Shown here piece by piece: positions 18,668-27,664 of a stretch of 64,000 nucleotides of DNA. Made by a program: the position numbers and the translations under genes. Every line of letters begins with the position of its first letter. Positions within the stretch are counted from its first letter, which is position 1. The DNA lies in the NCBI GenBank assembly GCA_001512635.1, contig LFSA01000022.1:1-64000 (forward strand), in the 5' to 3' direction. The notes beneath the pieces were generated by a model. That model was not told the DNA's origin, ran no database searches, and saw nothing but the letters and a program-made list of their open reading frames with translations. This DNA is from Pelotomaculum sp. DTU098. Lineage in GTDB: Bacteria > Bacillota > Desulfotomaculia > Desulfotomaculales > Pelotomaculaceae.

Positions 18668-20491
18668 ATGAGCCAGTCCTACAATAGTAAATTTTTAAAG
18701 GCGGGGTTCCCGTTGACTGAGGAAATTGTTAATACCTTAATAGCACTGATCAAGAGTATGTGTGTGGTCATGGTGGTAGCCTACCTGATGACCCGCTCCA
18801 GGTTCTATCAGGAGATTCTAGATAAAAAGATCACTCGTTATAATCTTATAGGCTTAATCATCACCTGTGGTTTGTTTTCCATCTACGGTACTCTGGGCGG
18901 CATCAGCATTGCAGGCGCATATGCCAATATCAGAGATCTGGGACCTGCCATCGCCGGGCTGGTGGGAGGGCCCGTGGCCGGTTTTGGTGCGGCCTTGATT
19001 GGAGCAACCCATAGGTATACTCTCGGCGGCATTACCGCTTTGCCCTGCGCGGTGTCCACAATAATTGCGGGGCTGGCCGGGGGAGCCATTTATAAGTTGA
19101 AAAAAGGTGAATTTATAGGGGTCCGGGGTGCAGTCCTGTTTACCTTCTCATTGGAGGTCCTGCATATGGGCCTGACTTTGCTGCTGGGCCGCCCCTACGA
19201 CCAGGCTGTAATTGTTGTTAAACAGGTAGCCCTGCCCATGATTTTTACCAATACTTTGGGTATGGCTGTTTTTGCCTTTATCATCGTCAACCTGATTAAA
19301 GAAAAAACCACAGAAGCTGAAAAAGAATTAATCGAGGGCGAGCTGAAAGTTGCCCGGGAAATCCAGATGAGCATAGTGCCCAAGATGTTCCCCCCTTTTC
19401 CTGATAGATCCGAATTTGATATCTATGCCATTCTGGAGCCAGCCAAGGAAGTGGGCGGGGATTTTTACGATTTTTTCTTCCTGGACGATGACCACCTGTG
19501 CCTGACAATCGGCGATGTTTCCGGTAAAGGTGTCCCTGCCTCGCTGTTTATGGCAGTTACCAAGACCCTAATCAAGGCCGAGGCAAGCAGGGCATTTGAA
19601 CCGGATCTGATCTTAAGCACCGTCAACGATAAACTTTGTTCTGATAACGATTCCGGGATGTTTGTTACGGTTTTTCTGGGTGTTTTAAATGTCCACAGCG
19701 GTTTTTTTGACTACTGTAACGGCGGCCACAACTCTCCCTATCTTGTAAGGAGCGGGGGTCATATTGAACCTTTGCCAAAAACTGAGGGTATAGCCCTGGG
19801 GGTTATGGAGGGAATCCCCTACAGCAGGAAAACAATCAAACTGGCGGCTGGAGATACCCTGCTCCTCTATACGGATGGTGTGACTGAGGCAGCTGACAAA
19901 GAGCATAGATTATTCGGTGAGGGGCTGCTGGAGGAAGTTTTGCGGCAGGCCGGCAGTTATGGACCCAAAAAACTGACCCTTCAACTTTTGGACGAGATAA
20001 GGAGATTTGCAAAGGGAGCCGAACAGTCGGATGACATTACAATTTTAACCTTAAAGTATTTTTTGGAAAGCAGGGAAATGTCGATGCAGTTAAAGAACGA
20101 CCTATCTGAAATAGAATCAATAAACAGACACATTGAAGAGTTCGGAGAAACTAATCAGCTTCCCCCTGATGTTATTTTCAACCTGAACCTGTCCCTTGAG
20201 GAGATCTTTGTAAACATCGTCTCTTACGGTTATGAGGATGAAAATGAACATTTCGTAAAAATCAGCATGTCCCTTGTGGATAACGAGCTGGTAGTGAAAG
20301 TTGAAGACGACGGGCGCGAGTTCAACCCGTTGGAACTGCCCGAACCGGATCTTGAGCAGAAGCTTGAGGAAAGGCCTATCGGTGGCCTGGGCATTCACCT
20401 CGTCCGTAATCTTATGGATGAGCTGGATTACAAGCGAACCCACAACAAGAACATTTTGACCATGAAGAAAAAAATAAATCAAAGGGGCTAG
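18668..20491 (+). CDS. Membrane SpoIIE-type PP2C phosphatase with C-terminal RsbW-like kinase domain
   Basis: A 607-residue partner-switching regulator. Residues about 15-220 form a 5TMR-LYT-like membrane sensor (hydrophobic helices, GGISIAGAYANIRDLGP). Residues about 225-463 are a SpoIIE PP2C phosphatase domain with AREIQMSIVPKMFPP, VGGDFYDFFFLDDDH and IGDVSGKGVPASLFMA (metal-binding Asp/Gly residues). After a linker, residues about 470-605 are a GHKL/RsbW-like ATPase with LSLEEIFVNIV (N box), EDDGREFNP (G1) and GGLGIHLVRNLMDEL (G2). It therefore combines phosphatase and anti-sigma-type kinase modules for a STAS protein, and a STAS gene follows 35 bases downstream. The membrane domain presumably senses an extracytoplasmic or wall signal. 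Confidence 0.9.
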   Translation: MSQSYNSKFLKAGFPLTEEIVNTLIALIKSMCVVMVVAYLMTRSRFYQEILDKKITRYNLIGLIITCGLFSIYGTLGGISIAGAYANIRDLGPAIAGLVGGPVAGFGAALIGATHRYTLGGITALPCAVSTIIAGLAGGAIYKLKKGEFIGVRGAVLFTFSLEVLHMGLTLLLGRPYDQAVIVVKQVALPMIFTNTLGMAVFAFIIVNLIKEKTTEAEKELIEGELKVAREIQMSIVPKMFPPFPDRSEFDIYAILEPAKEVGGDFYDFFFLDDDHLCLTIGDVSGKGVPASLFMAVTKTLIKAEASRAFEPDLILSTVNDKLCSDNDSGMFVTVFLGVLNVHSGFFDYCNGGHNSPYLVRSGGHIEPLPKTEGIALGVMEGIPYSRKTIKLAAGDTLLLYTDGVTEAADKEHRLFGEGLLEEVLRQAGSYGPKKLTLQLLDEIRRFAKGAEQSDDITILTLKYFLESREMSMQLKNDLSEIESINRHIEEFGETNQLPPDVIFNLNLSLEEIFVNIVSYGYEDENEHFVKISMSLVDNELVVKVEDDGREFNPLELPEPDLEQKLEERPIGGLGIHLVRNLMDELDYKRTHNKNILTMKKKINQRG

Positions 20492-20526
20492 AACCCTGCA
20501 TAAAGATAATAATTGGAGGAGTTTTA

Positions 20527-20859
20527 ATGCAAATTACTGAAAACAAAAGAGGTAAAGTAACAGTCCTTGAACTGGACGGACGCCTTGATACGGGGACTTC
20601 GGCGGAACTGGATAAAAGGCTCATGTCACTTTTGAACAGCGGGGAAAAGTATTTTGTTCTTGATTTAGCCCGGCTGACTTATGTAAGCAGTGCGGGACTC
20701 CGGGTACTGCTCATGGGCGCCAAAAAATCAGCTGCTGCCGGAGGAAGAATGGTTCTTGCCAACCTCCAGGATTTGGTCCAGGAAGTATTTGACATTGCCG
20801 GATTTACCAAAATATTTTCCATCTATGCTTCCCAGGACGAGGCTATCAATTGTTTTTAG
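20527..20859 (+). CDS. STAS-domain anti-anti-sigma factor (RsbV/SpoIIAA type)
   Basis: A 110-residue single STAS domain of the anti-sigma-factor-antagonist type. In its unphosphorylated form such a protein binds a cognate RsbW-like kinase. KYFVLDLARLTYVSSAGLRVLLMG includes the usual phosphoacceptor Ser in the SSAGLR motif (near residue 57). GGAGGAG precedes the ATG. The gene lies directly after the SpoIIE-RsbW fusion gene, so the fusion's phosphatase and kinase domains are the likely opposing enzymes acting on this Ser. No sigma factor gene is adjacent, so the output of the switch is not visible here. Confidence 0.93.
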   Translation: MQITENKRGKVTVLELDGRLDTGTSAELDKRLMSLLNSGEKYFVLDLARLTYVSSAGLRVLLMGAKKSAAAGGRMVLANLQDLVQEVFDIAGFTKIFSIYASQDEAINCF

Positions 20860-20973
20860 CTCAGTTAACTGGTAAATGGTGGTTTCGAGCAAATTTACAT
20901 TAAATAACTTAATAACTGCAAGTAAAAAATCGAGTTTAAACCTTTATAAGGCTATTGAATCAGCCATAAAATG

Positions 20974-21016
20974 AGGAGTCAACCAAAGGACTGATCGTTG
21001 TGTTGACTCCTTTATA
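20974..21016. terminator. Bidirectional rho-independent terminator
   Basis: Perfect 10-bp arms AGGAGTCAAC / GTTGACTCCT with an 18-base loop, followed by TTTATATT on the plus strand and CATTTTAT on the minus strand. It can serve both the SpoIIE/STAS operon and the convergent amidohydrolase gene. Confidence 0.85.
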
Positions 21017-21041
21017 TTGTAATAGCTCAGCAGGGTTTCCT

Positions 21042-21761
21042 TTAGGAGCCGAGTAGTTCCAGCAGATTTTGAGCCAGGATTTTTTTCAAATCTTTACCCG
21101 AAAAGGCGCGTTCAAGCTTGTAGCGCTCATAGGAGGGGTCTCCAAAAGGGTAGTCGCTGCCGAAGAGAATCCGGTTTACGCCGTAATCCCGGGCGAAGTC
21201 AATAATCTCTTCCTCCCCCGCCAGGGCAGTGTCCACATATACCGCAGGGTTTTCAAAGAGACCGGCCTCTTTCAGGCGGTAATACCCCCCGTTTAAAGCG
21301 CCCATGTGCGGGATGATAATAACCGTGCGCCTGTCAATCTGCCCGGTTAGTTTGAGGGTGTGGTGAAATTCCTCCTCGAGGATAACCGGCAGTTGTTGGC
21401 TGCAGACAGTTTCAATAAAGCTTTCGCATTCTTTCGTACCGTACAGGTATTCCGGTTCACCAGGGTGGCGGTGCCACTTTATGCCCCTAAAACAATCCCC
21501 TGGTGGGGCAAAGTCATTCCAAACAAACCAGAAGGCAAAAAGCCGCTCGGAAATCAGCGATTCCAGGTAGTGGTGAACCCTCTGCCGGGACTCCCGATAG
21601 TACTGATTGTCAATAAATCTCCGGTCGTAGCGGTCATAAATTTCTTCAACCGGAGAAAAAAGAACACCCCCGGCAATTTTCCCCTCTTTCCATAGAGAGC
21701 GCAGCGTTGGGAAAGGTAGGGTTAGCCCGCAGTGAGCGTGGGAATCAAGTGCCAGCACCAT
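21042..21761 (-). CDS. Amidohydrolase-family protein
   Basis: A 239-residue metal-dependent hydrolase of the amidohydrolase-2 type, TIM-barrel, cytoplasmic. It opens with DSHAHCG (the HxH metal motif), has HMGALNGGYY in the middle and ends with VNRILFGSDYPFGDPSYER (the conserved late Asp). Substrate unknown. I start it at the ATG at 21761 because GGGAGG lies just upstream; the longer frame to 21794 would include that site. It is shorter than typical amidohydrolase-2 enzymes (about 280-300), which suits the compact clostridial variants. It stands alone, convergent with the STAS gene. Confidence 0.85.
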   Translation of the reverse strand: MVLALDSHAHCGLTLPFPTLRSLWKEGKIAGGVLFSPVEEIYDRYDRRFIDNQYYRESRQRVHHYLESLISERLFAFWFVWNDFAPPGDCFRGIKWHRHPGEPEYLYGTKECESFIETVCSQQLPVILEEEFHHTLKLTGQIDRRTVIIIPHMGALNGGYYRLKEAGLFENPAVYVDTALAGEEEIIDFARDYGVNRILFGSDYPFGDPSYERYKLERAFSGKDLKKILAQNLLELLGS

Positions 21762-21874
21762 GGTCAGCCTCCCTGCATCAATCCCGCAATTCAATGCGGC
21801 CGGTTGTTTTTACGGGTGCTATAATAGTCTTATCATATTATTTGTCTTTACCTATGTCTATTGAGAGTTTAGTG

Positions 21875-22462
21875 TTATTGCCCGTCCTGAATACTGTTTA
21901 ATACTTCTTTTGGAGGTATCTGGATTACCAATCCTCTGGCTAAGTCTTCCTTTTTCATTTTATTGTAATCAATCAATCTATGGTAATATGTCCCGTCTTC
22001 ATAAAACCTCTCACATATATCCCACCAGGTATCTCCCGGTACTACGGTATAGGTTGTGGATTGAGAATCTGCGCTAATGGAAGGGTTATTCAAATACTCC
22101 TCTTCAATTGCCCCGGTCTGTTCGGCAGTTGCAGGATATACGGCACTTTCCTGCTCCAGAAGGAAGGAATGGGCTTCCAGTTGAGCAATCCGTTGTTCGT
22201 AAGTTGCAATCCGCTCGCTGAGCTGGGCAGTTTTACGGTCAAGGGAATAATAAAGCCAGCCGAAAACCGAAAACAAAACCAGGTTCAGGATTATGTAGAA
22301 AAAAATAATGTAGCCAATGGGGTCAACCGAACTTTTCCGCCCGCTCCGGCGTTGCATGGCAGGCAGGTACTGTGAATCGACCGGCCTCTGACTCATACTC
22401 TCAAGTTCATCTTCTGGATTAAACTGAACTGACTTGTTATTATCGTCTTTCATCCTACTCAC
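21875..22462 (-). CDS. Membrane-anchored LysM-domain protein
   Basis: A 195-residue protein. The N terminus is a hydrophilic cytoplasmic segment of about 45 residues, then one membrane helix (IGYIIFFYIILNLVLFSVFGWLYY, about residues 48-71). A coiled-coil-like stretch (about 73-105) follows, and an extracytoplasmic LysM domain at the C terminus (TYTVVPGDTWWDICERFYEDG.....DYNKMKKEDLARGLVIQIPP). LysM binds N-acetylglucosamine polymers such as peptidoglycan, so the protein probably sits between membrane and wall. Similar TM-LysM proteins occur in sporulating clostridia. No operon partner is visible. Confidence 0.85.
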   Translation of the reverse strand: MSRMKDDNNKSVQFNPEDELESMSQRPVDSQYLPAMQRRSGRKSSVDPIGYIIFFYIILNLVLFSVFGWLYYSLDRKTAQLSERIATYEQRIAQLEAHSFLLEQESAVYPATAEQTGAIEEEYLNNPSISADSQSTTYTVVPGDTWWDICERFYEDGTYYHRLIDYNKMKKEDLARGLVIQIPPKEVLNSIQDGQ

Positions 22463-22662
22463 GCTCCCTGGGGAATTACTATCTGCAAAGTCGTTTTATT
22501 TATAAAACTTCGTTAGATACCAGAAATACCCTCTAAAAATAAAAAAAATTGTAATTATTCCGAGTAAAATGTAAATGAAATGAATGATAATTCTGGAAGG
22601 AATTGGAGTAGAAATCTCGAAACTATTATACTAAAAATTGTTATAAGAGGTGTCAGGTTTTA

Positions 22663-23007
22663 ATGGGGGATTTGGTTAGTATTGCAAAAAACGATGCAGA
22701 TATCCTGAATAAAGAGGAGAATAATGAAGCTGCTGGAGCTGGCGCGTCTTATTCCCGGGCTTTGGTTCCTACAGTCGATATCTATACGGCGAGGTTGTTT
22801 TTTAATTTTACCCGGAATATTGTTGAAGAAACAGTAGACAGGCGGGTTTCCTTGCTTGAAGAGAAGATTAAGGACAGGGATCAGGAGTTAATGAGAGCTA
22901 TCCGCAAATTACAGGCCAGGCTGGCGATGCAGCAACAAAACAAAGCTGCAGCGTTGCCGTGGTGGAGGAAGTTATTTAACCGGGGGGTTGAAAAAAGGGA
23001 GAAGTGA
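22663..23007 (+). CDS. Hypothetical coiled-coil protein (114 aa)
   Basis: Soluble 114-residue protein with a charged helical region (EETVDRRVSLLEEKIKDRDQ.. then ELMRAIRKLQARLAMQQQNK) and a tryptophan-containing tail (LPWWRKLFNRG). The RDQELMRAIRKLQ pattern resembles the C-terminal coiled-coil of some MerR-like clostridial proteins, but no DNA-binding domain is present. AGAGGTGTCAGG upstream gives a plausible ribosome binding site. Function unknown. Confidence 0.6.
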   Translation: MGDLVSIAKNDADILNKEENNEAAGAGASYSRALVPTVDIYTARLFFNFTRNIVEETVDRRVSLLEEKIKDRDQELMRAIRKLQARLAMQQQNKAAALPWWRKLFNRGVEKREK

Positions 23008-23048
23008 TTTCCATGTAATTATGCTATAGCTTCCACTGGATCTTGTTG

Positions 23049-23080
23049 CATTAAAAAAAAAGAGCACTCCGGTAGGCGCT
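23049..23080 (-). terminator. Rho-independent terminator, minus strand
   Basis: On the minus strand GAGCGC / GTGCTC arms (one G-U pair) close an eight-base loop and are followed by nine T residues. There is no annotated minus-strand gene immediately upstream, so the transcript that it ends is unknown. Confidence 0.6.
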
Positions 23081-23493
23081 CCTTCAGGTGGATGAATCGT
23101 TCCTACAACACCGGATTCAAATAAGATATACCCCCACACACACAACACATGCAAGAGCCAGTTTTAATGAAACGGCCCGGCAATTGACCGTTTCCCGGCT
23201 CAATTACAGTATTCTATTTTTCCCTTGAAAATCCTTCCCGTAGCTGTGTTTTTTGTATATTTCATGAAAAGAGGCGGGCTCTAACTTTAAAATCTTTTCA
23301 TTTAATTATCTTTACAACCTGGAATAAGACGACGCCAGAGGTAAACCGGGTTGAGCTGAAATTTCCTTGCTCTCAGGCAGGGCGCCAGCCGTTGATTTCA
23401 ACTTGTCCAGTATTACTGTTCACTGTGTCTGAAAAGTCCAGTGAATGCGTTCCGGGGCAACAATATGGGATAGTAAAGGCTGCTTTATTTCAG

Positions 23494-23550
23494 CCCGCCT
23501 TCCAGGAAGTCTATAGTTCCTTCAAAGGAAGGCGGCTTTTTTTTATATCA
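23494..23550 (+). terminator. Strong rho-independent terminator upstream of trkH
   Basis: Arms GCC(C)GCCTTCC and GGAAGGCGGC pair with one bulged base, followed by eight T residues. It sits about 140 bases before the TrkH start, the position of a riboswitch expression platform or the end of a small RNA. Confidence 0.8.
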
Positions 23551-23690
23551 TTTTATTAAGGAAGGGAATTTTAAATTTACATCAAAATTTGTTATGGTTG
23601 CGAGAAATTGGCCTTCAATATTTAACGCGTTTAAGGAAAACATGTAGATAGCCTCAAGCTTACTTTCTAACACCGGGGTGTGTAACTTTC

Positions 23691-25073
23691 ATGAAAAACA
23701 AAAGGCCTTTATTCCTCCAGGATCTTAAAAAAAACCGCGTGCAAATCACACCGGTCCAATTAATAGTCCTCGGGTATCTTACCTTTGCTGTTCTCGGAAC
23801 ACTCTTGCTGTGCCTGCCTTTCTCCCTTCGCCCGGGGGTCCGGATAAGTTTCATTGACGCCCTCTTTACTGCAACCAGCGCCATCAGTGTAACCGGCCTT
23901 ACCGTGGTCAACACCCCCGAAACCTTTAGTATTGTGGGCAAAATTATCCTGGTTTTTTTATTTCAAATCGGGGGCCTCGGCATAATGACCCTGGGTACCC
24001 TGGTTTATGTCCTGATGGGCAGCCAGGTGAGCCTGCGGGAAAGGCTATTGATCAAGGCGGACCAGAACCAGACGGAACTTCAGGGGATGGTTATGCTGAT
24101 GCTGTTCATTTTCAAAGTGGCCATTGCTTTTGAAATTCTTGGCGCCCTGGTCCTGACCCTTCATTTTTGGCAGGGCTACCGGATCCCTCTGGCTGAGGCC
24201 CTGGGCCTGGGCGTTTTTCATGGTATCTCGGGATTTACCAATGCGGGTTTTGATTTGTTTGGAGACAGCCTGCGGGGCTTCGGGCAGGACTATCTGGTCC
24301 AGGGCGTGCTCGGTATTTTGCTCCTGACTGGTGCCATTGGTTTTCCGGTGATTATGGAGCTTTACTCTTACCTGGTTTCCCGGCGCAGAGGAGGAAAGTA
24401 TAAGTTTTCCCTGTATACAAAACTCACTACCATTACTTTTGCTCTTTTACTCGCAGCGGGCTTTTTCGCGGTGCTTTTGACTGAAGCGACTGCTTCCCTG
24501 GCGGGACTTCCCTGGCACCAGAAGATTTCTGTTGCTTTTTTTCAGTCTCTGACTGCTCGCAGCTGCGGCTTCAGCACGGTGGACGTCAGTGTTTTCCAGG
24601 GCACGACCCTTTTATTTCTTTGCCTTTTGATGTTTATTGGGGCCTCTCCCAGCAGTTGCGGGGGCGGGATCCGGACCACCACCTTTGCCGTACTGGTCTT
24701 AAGCGTAGTAGGTGCTTTACGGAACAGGACACAAATCAAAGTGTTCCGACGGGAGCTTTATCAGGAGGATGTGATGAGGGCCTTCATTGTGTTTTTTGTA
24801 GCCGCCATGCTGGTATCCGGGGCTGTTATCCTGCTGCAGGCAAGGGAACCTTATCAGTTGACGGAGATTCTTTTTGAAGTCTGTTCTGCTTTCGGAACCA
24901 CCGGACTTTCCATGGGAATTACGGAAAAACTAAGTGTTTTTGGCAAAACTGTGCTTATCTTTCTCATGTTTACCGGGCGCATCGGAATTGTTTCCCTGTT
25001 ATTGCTGTTTCAACAGCGACGCCCTCCTGACAGCTACCATTATGTCAAAGAGCATATTATCATCGGTCAATGA
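23691..25073 (+). CDS. trkH: TrkH/KtrB-family potassium uptake protein
   Basis: Potassium channel-like subunit in the cytoplasmic membrane; such proteins form K+ (or Na+/K+) uptake systems with a cytosolic RCK subunit. The 460-residue protein has four M1-P-M2 repeats with selectivity-filter segments: SAISVTGLTVVNT (about residues 62-74), ISGFTNAGFDLFG (about 177-189), TARSCGFSTVDVS (about 286-298) and CSAFGTTGLSMG (about 397-408). The family glycine of each loop is retained. No ktrA/trkA gene is adjacent; the RCK partner must be encoded elsewhere. An unusual leader with a terminator precedes the gene. Confidence 0.93.
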   Translation: MKNKRPLFLQDLKKNRVQITPVQLIVLGYLTFAVLGTLLLCLPFSLRPGVRISFIDALFTATSAISVTGLTVVNTPETFSIVGKIILVFLFQIGGLGIMTLGTLVYVLMGSQVSLRERLLIKADQNQTELQGMVMLMLFIFKVAIAFEILGALVLTLHFWQGYRIPLAEALGLGVFHGISGFTNAGFDLFGDSLRGFGQDYLVQGVLGILLLTGAIGFPVIMELYSYLVSRRRGGKYKFSLYTKLTTITFALLLAAGFFAVLLTEATASLAGLPWHQKISVAFFQSLTARSCGFSTVDVSVFQGTTLLFLCLLMFIGASPSSCGGGIRTTTFAVLVLSVVGALRNRTQIKVFRRELYQEDVMRAFIVFFVAAMLVSGAVILLQAREPYQLTEILFEVCSAFGTTGLSMGITEKLSVFGKTVLIFLMFTGRIGIVSLLLLFQQRRPPDSYHYVKEHIIIGQ

Positions 25074-25190
25074 TTGGCAATGGAGAGTATTAAAAGGTCT
25101 GATTGGGGGTAATGTTTGACCTCTTTTATCAGGCTCGGATTATGACCTGCGGAAGTTGAAAAACTAATCAGGAGAAAGGGGGACAGGTTT

Positions 25191-26357
25191 ATGTTTAAGG
25201 GGAAAGGGCTGCGTAAAGGAGTTGTCATAATACTGGTTTCTATGGCTGTTTTAGGCCTGGCAGTTCCGGTGGGAGCTTTAGAAACAATGAGCGGGGAAAG
25301 CATCGTGGTACCGGAAGGAATCGTCCAGGGGCCGCTTTTCGCAACCGGAAATGATGTTGTTGTGAACGGGGATGTGGAAGGGGATGTATTTGCTGCCGGC
25401 CAGACTGTTATGGTTAACGGCAGGATTAATGGGGACCTCCTGGCTGCTGCCAGGACAGTTCGGCTGAACGGGCAAGTCAGCGGAAATGTCCGTTGTGCTG
25501 CGCAGGATGTAGAAATTAATGGAAATGTGGGGATGAGCTTGACGGCTGCCGGCGATCAAATCAGACTGTTGGAAGGTTCCAGGGTGGGTCAGGATGCTCT
25601 GGTTTTCGGCAGGTATATGACGCTTTCAGGTGAGGTGGGGCGGCAATACCTTGGTTCTGGAGAAAACATCAGGATAAACGGCCAGGTAGGCGGTGACATA
25701 CACCTGTGGGGTGTAAAAGAGCTCAATTTAGGCCCTCTGGCGGCAATCGGCGGGAGCCTCTCCTACCGTTCCCCGGCGCAGGCCGAAGTCGCGCCGGGAG
25801 CAAGGGTTTCAGGTACAACAAATTGGGAGCGCCTGGAGCAGGAAGTCAAAAAGACTACGCCAATCCAACAATATGACTGGGCAGGTGCTTTAGCCTGGTT
25901 TGCCGCAGGCATCCTGGTCTGGGGTGTCCTCTCCCTGCTTTTCCCGGGTATCTGGAACCATCTTAGCAGTACTATTCAGCATTCACCGGGGCCGGTCCTG
26001 GGTTGGGGGTTGCTTTTGCTGCTGGTAACCCCGCTGGCTGTACTGCTCCTGCTTGTAACGGTTATCGGAATCCCGCTCTCCCTGACTCTGTTAGCGGCCT
26101 ATGCAGCTCTGCTTTATGCTGCAAAAATTATCATCGGGGATGCCATCGGCCGTTTTCTGGCCAGACGCTTTGGCTGGGAAGGGAGAATCCATTCCGTCTT
26201 TCCGTTTCTGATTGGCTATGCCGGGCTGGTGCTTTTAATCAGTATTCCGGTTGTCGGGACAATCCTCAGTATTGTTATATTTTCTATGGCCATCGGATCG
26301 GTTTTCCTGGCAATTTACCGCTGGCGGCAACAGCCGTTGCCCGCAGCTATTGAATAA
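25191..26357 (+). CDS. Bactofilin-like polymer-forming membrane protein
   Basis: A 388-residue protein with an N-terminal signal/anchor helix (about residues 9-28), then a right-handed beta-helix made of short repeats. These carry the xVNGxVxGDVxAAG pattern typical of polymer-forming (bactofilin-like, DUF583) proteins, from about 35 to 200. After a linker the C terminus has four hydrophobic helices (about 225-380). Unlike cytosolic bactofilins, the beta-helix here would be extracytoplasmic. GGAGAAAGGGGGA precedes the ATG. A role in envelope scaffolding is inferred from the fold. Confidence 0.85.
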   Translation: MFKGKGLRKGVVIILVSMAVLGLAVPVGALETMSGESIVVPEGIVQGPLFATGNDVVVNGDVEGDVFAAGQTVMVNGRINGDLLAAARTVRLNGQVSGNVRCAAQDVEINGNVGMSLTAAGDQIRLLEGSRVGQDALVFGRYMTLSGEVGRQYLGSGENIRINGQVGGDIHLWGVKELNLGPLAAIGGSLSYRSPAQAEVAPGARVSGTTNWERLEQEVKKTTPIQQYDWAGALAWFAAGILVWGVLSLLFPGIWNHLSSTIQHSPGPVLGWGLLLLLVTPLAVLLLLVTVIGIPLSLTLLAAYAALLYAAKIIIGDAIGRFLARRFGWEGRIHSVFPFLIGYAGLVLLISIPVVGTILSIVIFSMAIGSVFLAIYRWRQQPLPAAIE

Positions 26358-26683
26358 ACCAATTGCTAAAGGAGGAACTGGCTGGATTCTGTTTCTAAAA
26401 TTCCGGGCTGGAAATAGAATAAAAACCAGCGCAACCCGGCTAGTACTATCGCCGTGCCTTGTTTCCTTAACAGGTTTAAACAGATCATGTATAATTATAA
26501 AGAAATATTAAATGCTTCGGGAATTGTTGCTTTCCACAAATCCGTCATGCTGGAATTTCTATATTCTTCTCAGTGCACGACTCCTTTTTTACGACACCTT
26601 TTTATGACAGCTTCATCAGAATCTTTTATTTAGCTTAACCCTTTTCTATCGAATTAAAAGGTTATAAAGGGAAGTGAACAGCA
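26358..26683. other. Intergenic region before the dnaJ-like gene
   Basis: No gene visible in about 320 bases. The second half is AT-rich. I found no clear CIRCE inverted repeat (TTAGCACTC type) or other heat-shock operator upstream of the DnaJ-like gene. Confidence 0.4.
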
Positions 26684-27664
26684 GTGAGTATACCTTATCA
26701 GGACTACTATGAAATCCTGGGTGTCGATAGGAATGCCACTGATAAAGAAATCAAGTCTGCTTACCGGAAGCTGGCCCGCAAGTGGCATCCAGACCTTTAT
26801 TCCGGCAAAGACAAGGAAAAGGCAGAAGAAAAAATAAAGCAGATTAACGAGGCTTACGAAGTCCTGAGCGATAAAGAAAAGAGAGAGAAATATGACCGCT
26901 TGGGTGCCAACTGGCGTATGGGTGAAGATTTTTACCCGCCGCCGGATATGGAGGATTTTCAATTCTTTACCGGGACGGGCACAACAGGTTTTAGTGATTT
27001 TTTTGAAGCTATTTTTGGCAGCGGTTTTGGCCGCAGGGCCCGTGCATCCCGCCCGCGTGGTGCGGTGCGGGGACAGGATGTGGAATATGAACTGGAATTG
27101 ACCCTGGAAGAAGCTTACAGGGGTGGCGAAAAGACTTTACAGGTGTCAAGCAATGAAGTGTGTCATGCCTGTGCCGGTACCGGGTTTGATGGGAGGTCCT
27201 TTTGCCCGCGCTGCGGCGGGACCGGTGTTACCCCCAGTAGGAAGACCCTGGCCGTAAAGATTCCGGCGGGTGTAACTGATGGCAGCAAAATCCGCCTGAA
27301 AGGACAGGGCGGGGAAGGACTTGACGGGGGTGAGCGGGGTGACCTGTATTTAAAGGTGCGCATACTCCCTCACAGTATTTACAAGATCCTGGGCAGTGAT
27401 TTGGAAGTTGAAATTACCCTGCGACCTGAACAGGCAGTTCTGGGAGACCGGGTAACAGTGCCGACACTGGACGGTCCGGTAATAATGAAGGTTCCGGCAG
27501 GGACCAGGGCCGGCAGGCGCCTGCGCTTGAAAGGGAAGGGCTTGCCTTACCGGGGTGGTCGCGGTGATCAATACGTGCTGATTAAAATTGATATACCAGA
27601 GCATATTACAGCAGAAGAAGAGCAGCTATACAGACGGTTGGCGGAAATCAAGAAAGGGGTGTGA
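26684..27664 (+). CDS. DnaJ-family co-chaperone with reduced zinc domain
   Basis: Hsp40 co-chaperone that would stimulate DnaK ATPase and deliver substrates; cytoplasmic. The 326-residue protein has an N-terminal J domain ([23 protein letters not shown] motif near residue 38), a Gly/Phe-rich linker, and two C-terminal beta domains with the usual GxKIRLKGxGGxG segments. The zinc-binding region carries only two CxxCxGxG motifs (CHACAGTG and CPRCGGTG, about residues 164-185) where full DnaJ has four, so it is intermediate between DnaJ and CbpA. Its GTG-TGA end overlaps the start of the next gene, a CbpM-like protein. This resembles the cbpA-cbpM arrangement of other bacteria. Confidence 0.9.
   Translation: MSIPYQDYYEILGVDRNATDKEIKSAYRKLARKWHPDLYSGKDKEKAEEKIKQINEAYEVLSDKEKREKYDRLGANWRMGEDFYPPPDMEDFQFFTGTGTTGFSDFFEAIFGSGFGRRARASRPRGAVRGQDVEYELELTLEEAYRGGEKTLQVSSNEVCHACAGTGFDGRSFCPRCGGTGVTPSRKTLAVKIPAGVTDGSKIRLKGQGGEGLDGGERGDLYLKVRILPHSIYKILGSDLEVEITLRPEQAVLGDRVTVPTLDGPVIMKVPAGTRAGRRLRLKGKGLPYRGGRGDQYVLIKIDIPEHITAEEEQLYRRLAEIKKGV

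Larger units (their letters stand above)
23008..23690. other. Gap with two orphan terminators upstream of trkH
   Basis: No protein gene visible. A minus-strand terminator lies near 23050 and a strong plus-strand terminator at 23494-23547. The roughly 350 bases before the latter lack a reading frame yet would be transcribed into it, so an untranslated regulatory RNA or leader is possible. I looked for c-di-AMP (ydaO) riboswitch landmarks expected upstream of potassium transporters and did not find them. Confidence 0.4.

Noticed and set aside
23100-23550. c-di-AMP (ydaO/yuaA) riboswitch upstream of trkH
   Set aside because: The conserved GGGGGAACC and CCCGGCCCGAA-type segments expected in this class are missing from both strands; only a terminator is evident.
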